64,000 bases of DNA from Cinclus cinclus (lineage: Eukaryota > Chordata > Aves > Passeriformes > Cinclidae): contig NC_085052.1 in NCBI RefSeq assembly GCF_963662255.1, positions 13,243,151-13,307,150 on the forward strand, read 5' to 3'. Position 1 is the stretch's first letter, and the number at the start of each line of letters is the position of its first letter. Positions 28,101-40,100 of the stretch are shown here, piece after piece. The position numbers were made by a program, and so were the translations under genes. Below the pieces are notes generated by a model that was given only the letters and a program-made list of their open reading frames with translations, did not search any database and had not been told where the DNA came from.

Positions 28101-31100
28101 GTAGGGGGGCCTGACGGTCAAGAAATGCAACTCTGTATCTTCCCCTTCCATGCACTCTCTATTTTTTTTTTCCTCCATCTCTTTGAAAAAGGTGGCAGAG
28201 ATAAATGGAGAACAAAGAAACAAGAAAAAGCCGCAGCTCTGGCCCACACCCTGCCTATTACTTAAGGGGGAAGGAACTCTTCCGAAACAGGAGGAAAAAA
28301 ATGTGCTCCGACACAATGGCTCAAAAGGCCAGGCAGCAAACCGGGCCACTTTGTACTGCTAACAAGGGAAACCTAATTACAGGAAGAGGGCAAAGAGGGA
28401 CAGATAAAAGGGATACAAAATTTCAACATCTGTTGCCATAAAGGGATAAGAAGTGGGGAAACGCAAAGTGTCAGTTTGGTGTCAGTGACGGCATAAAGCA
28501 ACTTTCAAAGGGCTCAGGAGCAGGAGAAAAACCGAACAAGAAATTAGAGGGTTCTTAAAAAAAAAAAAAAAAACCAAAAAACACCAAACAAACAAACAAA
28601 AAAAAAAAGAAAGAAACAACAAAAAAACAGAAAACAAACAAACAGAATCCCCGCTCTGCCAAAAATACCTTCAAAAGTGGGGAGGAGTTGGACAAAGACT
28701 GGATATTTAAAAGGCAGAGGATCTGGGTGGCTTGCAGGGCACAGCTAACTTTGGTTCAGTTTTCACAGCTCTCATGCCCGGCAACATGTCATGTCATGTC
28801 AAGTCATGTCACAAGAACACTGTAGGATTTGTGCACTCAAAGTGTTTATAGCATGAAGACTACCATGTGAGACAGATCACTGGTCCATTTCAAATGTCAG
28901 GCTTTGAAGAATAGCCCCAAGAGCTGCTGCAAAGAGACCTCTGGAGTATTCTATCTTTTGGAGAAGCATCCTTGAGGCAGGGGCATTTGTCTCCTAATGA
29001 TATGCAAGACCACCCCAATAACATGGGAAGCAACAGTTCTCTGCAGGCAAATAACAAATGCTGGCCTTGGAGCTCTCAGTCGTGCATGACCCTCATCTTC
29101 CAAGGAGTTTAAACTCCCAAAGGCAATAGAAAGGAGAAGAAAGAGGAGGACGATCTGAATAAGGTTTCCTTTTCTCTTGCTTGCCATTAGTGGCTGTTCT
29201 GTTGAGCCACACATTCGCACTGGCAAACCAGACAGGATGGTCTGAATAGAGAAAGGCAAAAGTGAGCAGAGGAACATGACCTGCAAGAGGGGCAGCTGCC
29301 ATCATATCCTTCACTAGAGGAACAACAAGGGGACTTGGAAGAGGACAAGGAGTCAGCAAGCCCTGATACTTGATGTAAGGACACAGCTTAGTATCATGTG
29401 GCCTATAATGCTCACTGTTCTCCTTGCAGGTCTCGAATCACCAAACTTACTCACAGCTTCCTTCCACACACACACACCTTGCTCTAGAGTGGTAGTAAGT
29501 GCACAGCAACTTCCCCACTTCTAAAAGCAATCAGATGGCCCAATGTAGCATGTGTGGGGTGGGAGATGTCCTCCAGAAGGCAGCTAGCCAGCTTCAAAAG
29601 CATAAGAAAAAAATCCAAATCCTCCTTCATTACAGAAGACAGGGCCAGGTGTAGCAGCAGCTGGAATTTCAGCCATCAGAGACAGTGCCTTGGCATTATG
29701 CAGTCATTCCCCTGCTTTAGACTCCCTTGACAATTGCTTGTTGCTGCCTGTTGTGGCTTTGATCCAATGCCATCATCTCAGCAGACTCAGAAATGAAAGA
29801 CAGTTGTGGGAGTGGGATGCAGGAGGAGGCGTTTCCTTTCCCCACTAAAAATTTCCGCCACACCAAAACCAACCAAGCCCTTTTCAAAGCACAGAACATA
29901 TTTACAGGTGAAGATATTAGCCCCTTCCTCTTGGAGGGATGAGAATGGGCTGCCCCAGGGTGAGGGAACAGCGAAGGTCATAAATACAAAACATACCATG
30001 ACCAACAGTGACAAGCACCAGCCAAGGACTTATCTAGCCTGGAACTAAGATAATCAGTACACAAAAGGTTATTTAAGCTTTAAATCCTTTTGTAGCACGT
30101 TCCAGCTCTCAGCTGTTGGGTAAAAAGACCACCTACACCAATGAAATAGCACAGAAACTGTTGTACTGTTACTTACTCACCCCCCAAATGCAAAGAAAAC
30201 TCCCCTAACTGAACTAACTGATGCTGGACAGCACTAAACACTTCAGTAGTGCTAAGGATCCTGTGATTTTCAAGAACACACCTTATGCATCATTCTACCC
30301 TACCTACCTTTTTTTTTTTTTGACAGAAGTTACCTTGATTCTGTTCTTAGACATAATATCTGGGTCCTTTTCTGGCCACAAGAAAAGGATAAGCAGCAAA
30401 CTCGGAGGCCCTGGCTCTGTCTGCCAAATGTTATCAGCACAGGAGGAGTTTTTACGTCCTGGGTAGCTCTAAGTTTGTAAGTTTTCATGCCACATTCTCA
30501 CTCCTGGAGCCTGACCAGGGAGACAACATTCAAAAGCCTCAAAGGAACAGACAGCATTCCCTACAAGATCACTTCTGGCAATCACTGGAGCCTTGAAAGA
30601 TGGATCCAAACCTCTGCTGGGAAGATGAACAGATTATGGAGAGTCAGACCTGGAAGGATAGCTCTGTACTCCTTTTCTATGAATGATGACATCAAGCTTC
30701 ACATGCTAGAGTCCCAGCCATGCTTCCTACTCAGCCTCCAAATCTGCAGATGTTGACGAGTCTACCAGCTCACACACAGGTCCCTACAGAGGAAAAGACC
30801 CAGTGGCTGGTGCATTCCAGCTGTGACAGGTGAAGAGGGAAGAATAAGTTTGACACTCTAGCCATTTCAACAGAGGCCCAGTGGCCTAGTTGCCTTGGCT
30901 TTTTTATTTGCCTGTCACTCAGGCTTTTGCTTTATTGAAAGATCAAACTCCACTGTGCTTGTTCATTACCTTAATCCTATTTTCTACACAGCTTTATTAT
31001 CTCTTCAGGCTTCCTTGGGAAAGGCTGTCAGAAAGGCTGGGGCAGGGGGGAGAGGGTTGCCCATCTCCTCACCCCTGTCAGATGCCTCTATTCAAGAACA

Positions 31101-34100
31101 GCCAGAAGACTTGATGGGCAGGGATATCACAACCCAGCCTGCATCCTTCTGGGGTACTCCAAAGGCACCACTGGATGGGTCACTAAGAAACATGTACCAT
31201 AACTAAATGTGCTGGTGCTCTCTCCTGCTCCAGTTTGTCCTTTGTAAGATGCATTGTTGCAAAGTATTTTTGTCACTTAAGAGAAAAAACCAGTTGGTTT
31301 AAATTTGTATTTGATAGAGTTGACTTAAACAATCTAAACTATTTAAACTATAGATTAGAAGGCAATTGGTCTCAGACATACCCTGTGTCCACACCAATCC
31401 TCCTCCACCCCCTTTCCCCAAATACAGCTCTACCGACATCCCTCAGGCCCTTCTGCCATTGCTCACCTCAATCTTGACAGCACTGCTTTGAATAATCTGG
31501 GCCATGCCCCTCCTACACAGAGAATCCTAGTCCTGGAAGGCAGGACTGCCATTCTAATAATCCTGTGAAATATTTGCTATCTGTCCATCACTGCACTAAG
31601 ACCCTCAGGCTGAGAGTTTCAAATTAGTCAGCAGTTGAGTCTCACATCAAGATTTGAGAACAACATTTCCCCAGTTGCCCAGGTCAGCACCTTCATCAAA
31701 CAGGAACTACTCAAAGACCCCAAATCAGAGGCCACAGCAATTAACCTCCTCAGTGCTTATTAGGACAAAGAGAAGACAAGGTGCCTTAGTCACTTCTATA
31801 GATAACCTGTTGCAATACCTCACATCACCAAGCTACTGGAATTGCTAGCCAGGACAAGGTGGCTTCAGAGCCTGTGTTTGCCTCTGGCTTCCCAGCACCA
31901 CAGAGAAGTAACTGAATGGGAGGATAAGGATCACCTCCCTCACCTCCTTTGGCTGAGGCATCAAGAGACAGATGAAAAGGAGGGTGTAATGGGTGTATTT
32001 TGACTGTATACAGGTAATGGGCAGAAACTTAGATGGCTGTGCCATCAACTGGAAAAGCTGAGAAGAAAAGCCAGGTTATTGAACCAGAACCACCCCCCCA
32101 CATATGCCTTTTCACACCAGTTTGCTTTGTCCCCCACTCCGCGACACGTCATATTTTATCACCCCTTGCCTATATTGACAAAAGGAATGATACCCTTTTG
32201 CAGCATTTCCAATATTGCATTGTTATTCACTTTTCTTGTCAAGTCCCTCCCTGTAACCTGAAAGCTCACTCACCTCTCAAGGTCCCAGATTCTCAGAGGT
32301 GAGGTGTGTCCACAGCAGGCTGTCCCCGTCACAAATGAGCTGTTTTAAAAAAAAAGAAACAAATAACACTAATCCTCAAGTTCTGAAGAAAGTGCATGAG
32401 CAAGACAGAGAAAACAGGTTACAAAACAGACTTTTAATTCTGTTTCAAGGTGATTTCAGCATGTCTCACCACATTTCACAAGGGACAGGAAGCAGCAAAG
32501 GGAGAGCTACTGCAAGACTCTCAATAGCTGAGCTTCCCAGATGCAGCAGGTCACAACTGCAGAGAACTGGCAGGACATAAAGATGTATTTGTAAATACAA
32601 AGGGAAAACCTAAACAGGAACAGTGGCATACATTTTCAAATGAGTCAGTGCAGTACTCAGCATGTTTCATACACAGTCAATGCTGTAAGCTGCAGAAAGA
32701 CTCCATGAAAAATTTACTTTTATTTCCTACTTCATTTCTCACTTCTGTTTGTTGGCTACTTCTGAGCACAATCTTGAACTGGCTGCAGCACCACAGGCCT
32801 AAAGAATCACAGAATAGAGGTCTCTGGTCCAGACTGCTCAAAGCAGGGCCAGTTTCAAAGCTGGATCAGGTTGCCCTCCCCACTGCTTAGACACTCTCTA
32901 CTAGAGGCAGCACAGCTCTCCTGCAGCAATATTTGGCTCAGTTTAACGCCCTCCAGCAGAGTCCACTGCAAAGTCTTCTTGGCAATGCTATGTCCCTGCT
33001 GCACTTGCTGGCTCCAGAGGTCACCTGACACCCACTGACCTCATACTAGTTCATAAGACAGAACAAATCCTTAAAATCAAGCATCAGGAATATGGGTGCT
33101 ATGCTCTCCAAACCACACTGCTGTTTTGTGCCAGGTTCCCATTCTCAGTCCAAATAAGAGGAAGCAGCTCATACAAGGACTTCTAAGTAAGTTACAAATT
33201 ACCTCTGAAAAAGCCATATTTATTACAGCTACCCAGAAAAAAATGCCAAAACTATGTTTAAGTCAATGTAACAAGGATAGCATGAACACAGGAAATGGAA
33301 TCTGCTTTAAATAAAGGCCATCTGTATGCTTTGCCTAAAGAACTTTTGCAGTATGACACAGGGCTGACAGCTGAAAGATGTAAGCAAAATAAGAAAACAA
33401 TGTCATGTCTGTAAAAATAGCAGTTAGAGCAGCTTTTAAACATTTCTTTGATCCTCTACAGCATTCTTTCTTCAGAAGTCAAGGTGTCTGCAAGCCTCTA
33501 CTGCACCAGGAATGGATTCTTACAGCATCCTTGACTTCTGTGAGAGGCACTACTGCTGCTGTAAGAAGGCACTCAGCAGCCAAGTGGTAAACACAGGCTC
33601 AACTCAATCAAAGCCAGAGAAGGACCAGATGGATACAAGACTGGAATTCAGGACTCCTTAAACTCCTATCTCTGTGGTTTAGCTGAGCAACTGGTTTCTC
33701 CAAAGCATAAGGCGAAAGCAGCACTGAAAAAACACTCCTCAAAAGAGGCAAGCAGATAACATCAAACCATTTCAAAGAGCTACAAGAACCTAGGAAGGGC
33801 TTCAGCTACCAAGGCTGTCTTTTGTGCTGACTCTATGCTTCCATCCAAACTCATATATCTAGAGGTGTCCACAAGTCTTGTGACCCTGAGCTGCCCTTCA
33901 GGCTAGAAAAGGCCTGCAGAACAACAGCTATTTCAAAGTGTTTCCAACCAGATGTCTTACATGTAAAATTCCAGGTTCATTAGCAGTGCACATGTGATTA
34001 GCCAAAGGACCTGTAGCACTGGGCTGTCCCTACAGGTGCTGCAGGGTGCTCATGTTAGTCTTCTCCATGTAAGTCCCTGACCAAAGTCTGAGAGTCTACA

Positions 34101-37100
34101 GAAAATCCAATTCCTGTTGCTGTGCAGCAGCCACCAGACTCAATTAAAAAATATGCAGCATTTCATCTTTGCAGTTTCTGCTCAATGCCTGCCTTTTCTC
34201 CACCCTAACCCAGGACAGGAAGGAACATTTCTCTTTTGCCAATATCACCCATCTCAGAGGAAAACAAGCAAAAGATACCCACTTTGACAGATTATCGGTC
34301 AACCCACACATCTGGAAAGCAACACTTTGGTCAGGAGTCCCTCTGCTACAAAGCTATGTGTTGGGTTTTGTCCCCCCTCCCCAGTCATAATCCATTAATA
34401 ACTACTAAAGTCAATTACTGTGCTTAGAAACATAATAACAGTCAGGGAGTCAGTCAAGCAGGCAATTGGGTGCTTAAGATTTTTCTTTTGGGGGACGAGC
34501 TGACTGTGTCCCAGCAGAGAACGCCCTCACATGGGAGACAGACCCCTTTGTGCAGAAGGTATGCACAAGGCTTTGATGGTTGCCACTGGTCTAAATTACC
34601 ATGGAGGCACACCAACAGGGAGAAAAAGGTGGGAGGAACAGCTAGGTCTAATCCTCCCTCATGCTGTCAATTTTGGATTGTAGCTTTCCCTCCTTGGTCC
34701 TTACCCCTCACCCCTCAGAGAAAAAAAAAATGAAAAAAAAGAAAAAAAAAAAAAACAGAGAGAAAGAGAGAAAAGCATTAGATAAAGAGATTTTTCTCCA
34801 GCATCAAATACAGGCCTCAGGGCCACAAACAAGTCTCTTCTGGGTAAAGCTGACTCCATTCAGTCAACAGGAATTTTGTCTCATACTTCAGCAGGATCAG
34901 GTTTGCAGGCCTTATCTTTAACGGCCTGAGCCCATTAGCAAGCAAAGATAAGACTTCTCCCACAAGAGCAGGCCACCTTCACTATAGCATCAGAATGCAG
35001 CATTCACAAGACAACATGCACAAGAAGTGGTGCCAATGAGAAATTCTCAAAGCCTGAGAGTGAACTGACCTCAAAGTCTGGATTCCAGGGCATAATACAG
35101 AGCATCTCACCTTGAGTGTGATCTGCAGGCACACACCTTGAAGCCTCAGGTGTCTCATAACTGGGAACCTCTCAGAGGTGACAGTTTTACATCAGGCAAA
35201 AGAGCAACACAAGTCACCTTTCATATGTCTAAAACAACATGCAGATTGGAAGAAAGCATGTAAAGCTTGGCTCCAAAACTTCTGAAATTTCATTCAGCAG
35301 AGCTAAAAAGCCTTCTATCAGGCTTGCTTCTTTCAGCCTATCTTCAACAAGGCTCTTCTGCCTTAGCAGAGAGCACACGTAAGAAAACCTTCCAACTTAG
35401 AGAAGCACAGCTTTCTCACAACTGTTGTTGCCAGCTGCCAAAGAAAAACAATTCAAGCTGAGTTACTAGCTTAGAGAATGTCATTCATTTTGTCCACACT
35501 GCTTTCTACAGCCAGACTGAGGAGAGATAAGATTAGGAAGAGGAGATACCCTAAATATATTAAGGCAGGCATGACTCATCTACCTGAAGTATATACAACC
35601 CACTGATGTACACTGACAGTAATCAGATGCATCTACATCCACCATAAAAACTACTATGGCCAGTCTCCAGATGGCCCTGGAGATGTACGGCCCCTTTCCC
35701 ACTAAGCTTCCCTCTGTCTTTTGAAAGCTCCTGGCTACCATGAGCAGCTACTACAAGCTTCCTCTAATAGGCCCTTTTAAGGAGAAAAAAAGCACCATTG
35801 TAGGGCTCCCATAACAGGGCATGTTCTCTTCACAGGGATCTCCTAGGAAGTAAAACCAAGCCAAAAACCAAACCAGGAAGGAAAGAATTTTGCACAGCAC
35901 TGAGACACACGTACTTCATAAACAGCATGTTTTTGTTGTCCAACTGAAAGAATCTTCCAGCTCATCTGATACTTTGATGTCCTCTTTTTTATTTGAAACT
36001 CCCTACTGACAGAGAGGAGAGGAATAAACAAGAGGGGAAAAATCCCCAACAAAACAAGCAAGAGCCTGCTTCTCCAGAAGCCAGACCTTCGCTATGCTGC
36101 AGAAGAGACATTTCATTGGGTAGCATCCCCCCACAATAGAAGCTGGGCCAGGAAATGAAAGAGAACACACACCCTGGCAGTGCTGTTGGAAGAAACACAA
36201 GAGCTCTCCATCAGAGAGATGGAGATCCCATGGCATTTCTGGCAACAGCAGTAGTGCTCTGGCTACACTCCAGTTGCAATAATCCCATGGCTGCTCCCAA
36301 GGTGCCAGCTATAATTTGACTCATGTAGCATCCCTATTTACCCCATCCTGGACAGACCATTGTCTGATGTGAACAAACCAGAAGGACAGAGGTAGATGCC
36401 TGTTAGTCCTTTTGGAAAGATGCTGTTTATCCTGAGGCTTGGAAATAGTCTCAGCTCCAGAAATACAAGTCACATTGAACAACACATACTTTCTCCACTA
36501 TCAATCCAGCCTCCAGAGTGGGTCCTGCCTGAGCTGGGAATCCTGCAATGAAAAGTCATTGAAGGAACCTGGGTAAAAGAAGGTCCTTTCACACTTCTTC
36601 TCACTACACCACCCCTGTGCCCCAGGCTTGTGCCCTTCCCCTGTACTGTAAACAGATTGCTTCTCTAGTTCTATTCTGCTTTTCAGGGATTTCAAATCCA
36701 GAATCTGCTTGACACGTGCAAGAGCCTGTTCCTTCCCCTTGGCGCGCTCCCCCGCCCCCTGGAATTGGACATCGTTGTTCCATTTTGGAAACTATTATAT
36801 ATGGAGACTCACTGGACTGGGAAACAAAGAAGTTATTACTTGACAGAGCCCTGCAGCTGGGAATGTGGAAGGTGGGGGGAGAGAAGGGGGAGAACCAATG
36901 GAGACAGGATGGGGGGGTTGGAAGCAGTGTTATGAAAGCAATCAACAGAAAGGACAGCTCAAAGATGGGAAACATCTATTTTAAAAAGTCTCAAGTGAGA
37001 TGAGAAATGAAGGAGAAGAGAAAGCAAGTCCAAAAGGGAGATAGAAGAAGAGAGAGAGCAGTTGGTGCCGACGGTGCCGCAGGTTAAACGCACGGGTCCG

Positions 37101-40100
37101 TGGGTTTGTGTAGCCTTTGATTCAGCACTGACACGCTTTGGCAAGGGAGGCCACCGGAGCTGTCAAAGCCTTCACCAACGTGCCCATCAATTGTATTCAG
37201 CTCTCCCCGACCCGCACTGGCATTTTAATTACTGTTGGGTAAACTAATTTGTACAAATGAAGGCAACTCTGCCTAATAGAATATGCAAGCTCTCTGACCT
37301 CTGACAGGCGATGACACAAGATACAAAGGAGGCAGAGGAAGGCTTTTTATCAGAGCCTTATTACTCTCTATTACTCCAATTAGTTAAGCTCCAGTGCTCC
37401 TAATTGGGGGAAAAAATTGCAATTAAATCAATTTTTGATGGGCTGAAAGTGGGTTACAGAACCGCCCTGCCTGTGAAACACTGATATTATAGCAGCAAAG
37501 GTCAAAGTCTTTGTCGGCACCTGTGGGGCCCCCACCTCCCCTCTCCAAGCCCTTCTGTGCCCCCCCAACACACACACACAGCTCGCTAAGGCGAATCATT
37601 AGAACATGTCATGTCTTATCGTGGCTGCCACCATCCTGCCAGCCTCATCAGTTGACATCATTATGGAAGGTAACTCCTCCAGCATGAATACAGTGCTAAG
37701 GTCACACAAACTTGATGGAGCCCCTGCTGAAGAGCAGATGCAACAGTAACAACATTGAGAAGGGGAGAGGAGGAGGTCAGAAACTCAGCACAGGGAGTTT
37801 CACCGCCTCCAGCATGAGACTTCTCCAACAGACCAGATAAACAAAGGGAGAGAGAGAGTGCAGGGAAGCAAGTGCTCCTTCCCCACGAGCATCTAATTTG
37901 CAAGGGAAAAAAAAAAAAACAGCACAGCATCAGTTTAGCATTTTCTTCTTTATGAACAAACAGGCACCACAAACATACAAGAAATCCCACCAGCCTTAGA
38001 TGCAGGCAACACTGGACAAACCCAGAAATGGGTGGTCATGCAAGGCTGGTTTTGCCCCTTCACTGTCCCAGTTCTTTTAGCTATACTTCATGCTTCTCGC
38101 AGGATAACCAGAGAACTGAGCCAAGGATCTTCAGTATCTCAGAAGTCAAGACAGCTGGGTTATATATTAACATTTTGTACCCACAAATTCAACAAGAATC
38201 AGCAGGTAAGACAGTTGGACCTAAAGCTCACCTGAGCAAGCAGAAGAATCCCACTGCAGCAGAGCCTCACCTTTGTTGAATAACCTTGCTGAGAAGATCC
38301 AGCAACTGAAGGCAAGTAGCCAGGCTTCTTCCAGAAACAGACTGGAAAGCTCTGGCAGGTTTGCTGCTGCTTCTTTGAGCTCGTGTGCATGCTACAGCAT
38401 CCCCCAAGGCAACAGCCAACTCAGAGTTAAACTGTGCTCCTGCTATACCTCATAAATGTCACACAGAGAAGGTACAGAAGAGCTCTGCCACACCCCACCA
38501 TGGACTCAGCACAGAGAGAAAGCAAAATGCGTAGAGAAGACCATGAACCCTGCAACACTGACAACCACTACTGCTCCAAGAAGAGAAGAAATGCTGTGCT
38601 CTTGGCAAGGAGCACTAGTGACACACGCATGAACAGATGGACTAATAACTTGTTCATATGCTACCTCAAGTGGACCACTAAAATGTGATCTCCAGAAAGA
38701 AGGCATTTATATTTTGTACTGAAGAGCACTGTAAAGATGCCGGGATGAAACATGAAGTCACATTTGAGGCAGAACTCCAGTTCACGAGATAAAACAAATG
38801 CTTATGTAGTTGCCTCCCAGGTCACTTATTTCACGCCCCATGATAGAGAGAACATCAGTTTCACCTCTCCAGCCTTCCTCCTTGGCCTCTAACTTCATGT
38901 CTTCCTCCAGACTTCAGAGGCACTCACGCTGAAGAAGAGAAAAAGCTTTTTATATCCCCAAAACCCAATTCCTGACATGGTAGACAGATCACCCCTACTC
39001 TAGCAAGCTGCTTAGCAGATGTCCAATCTAAACACCTCCATCTTGCCTTCACTGCTTTGCAGTTTCACCCCTTACTCTGTGCCCAAGTCACCTGCAACCT
39101 TGATCACTGTCCCTTCAGCAGCCCTGCAGCAGATAAGTTCTGTGAAAACAAGCCACCTCGTACAGAGTACAGTCCTCATTTCTGGAGAAAAACTGAGCTC
39201 AATGACATCAAGACAAAGATTCCAGACAGGATGAATATACGCACACTCTTCAACACTACAGTACTGAACAGGAAAATAGACTTGAGTAGAAGAAACTAGG
39301 GATTCAATCCACAAAACAGTCCTGATGTTCCTAGGGCTGTTCACATCTAAGTATCACTGCTCTTCCCAATACTCCACATGACACACGCTTTTAGGAAGAA
39401 GAAAATGTCCAAAAGAGGACCACATTCAGATTAGTTCTATAAAAGTTGATTGAGTATCCTGAGTGTTCCTGTACAAGAGGAGTATTTGAACAGTGCTTTT
39501 CACTGTTCTGCTCTCATTTTTCAGAGCTTCAAACAGTATTGCTTTTGTAGCTGTACAAGCATTTGACATCAATCCTGCTCCTTTATCAAAGGATAACCTT
39601 TGATAACCTATTATCAAATAGGTTGATAACCTATTTTTAAGAGTGTACGATATATATTTACATGGTATGTCCAACAATCTTCATCTTTCCTCACTCCCCA
39701 AACCTCTGGGCTTTCCAAGCATGGAGTAGTTGCTCATGCAGAGGTGTTTGTACAAGAACTCATTATCTCTCTTGAGACCAAATTTAAATCCTAAACGATG
39801 TTCAAGTTATTACTGTTATTACAGGAAAAAAAGAGACTCCTTAACCATATCAGAAATTTAATCCAGAGCATAGTTCAGGCACTGATCTGAATAATTTGTA
39901 TCAAAAATCAAAACCCGTGCCAAAACTGATTTTTCTGTGCATGCCTACCAGGCCTTTCTGTGAGCAGAGCTCTCTTTGCAGGCAACCACTGGGGTTACAT
40001 CTGAAAAGCTGAATAATAAAGAAACATGACTCAACTGAGAAATCACTTCTGAGTCTAAAATCTGGGCTGTGCAAGAGATATGGCTCTCTATTTGTACCAC

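Larger units (their letters stand above)
19834..32273 (-). other. FBXW4 12.4-kb intron
   Basis: No coding exon recognised. It contains candidate regulatory stretches near 21.0-21.6 kb and 28.1-28.5 kb, an A-rich simple region at 28556-28645 and a short ATGTC tandem. The remaining parts look like ordinary avian intron, with chance open frames only. Confidence 0.6.
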
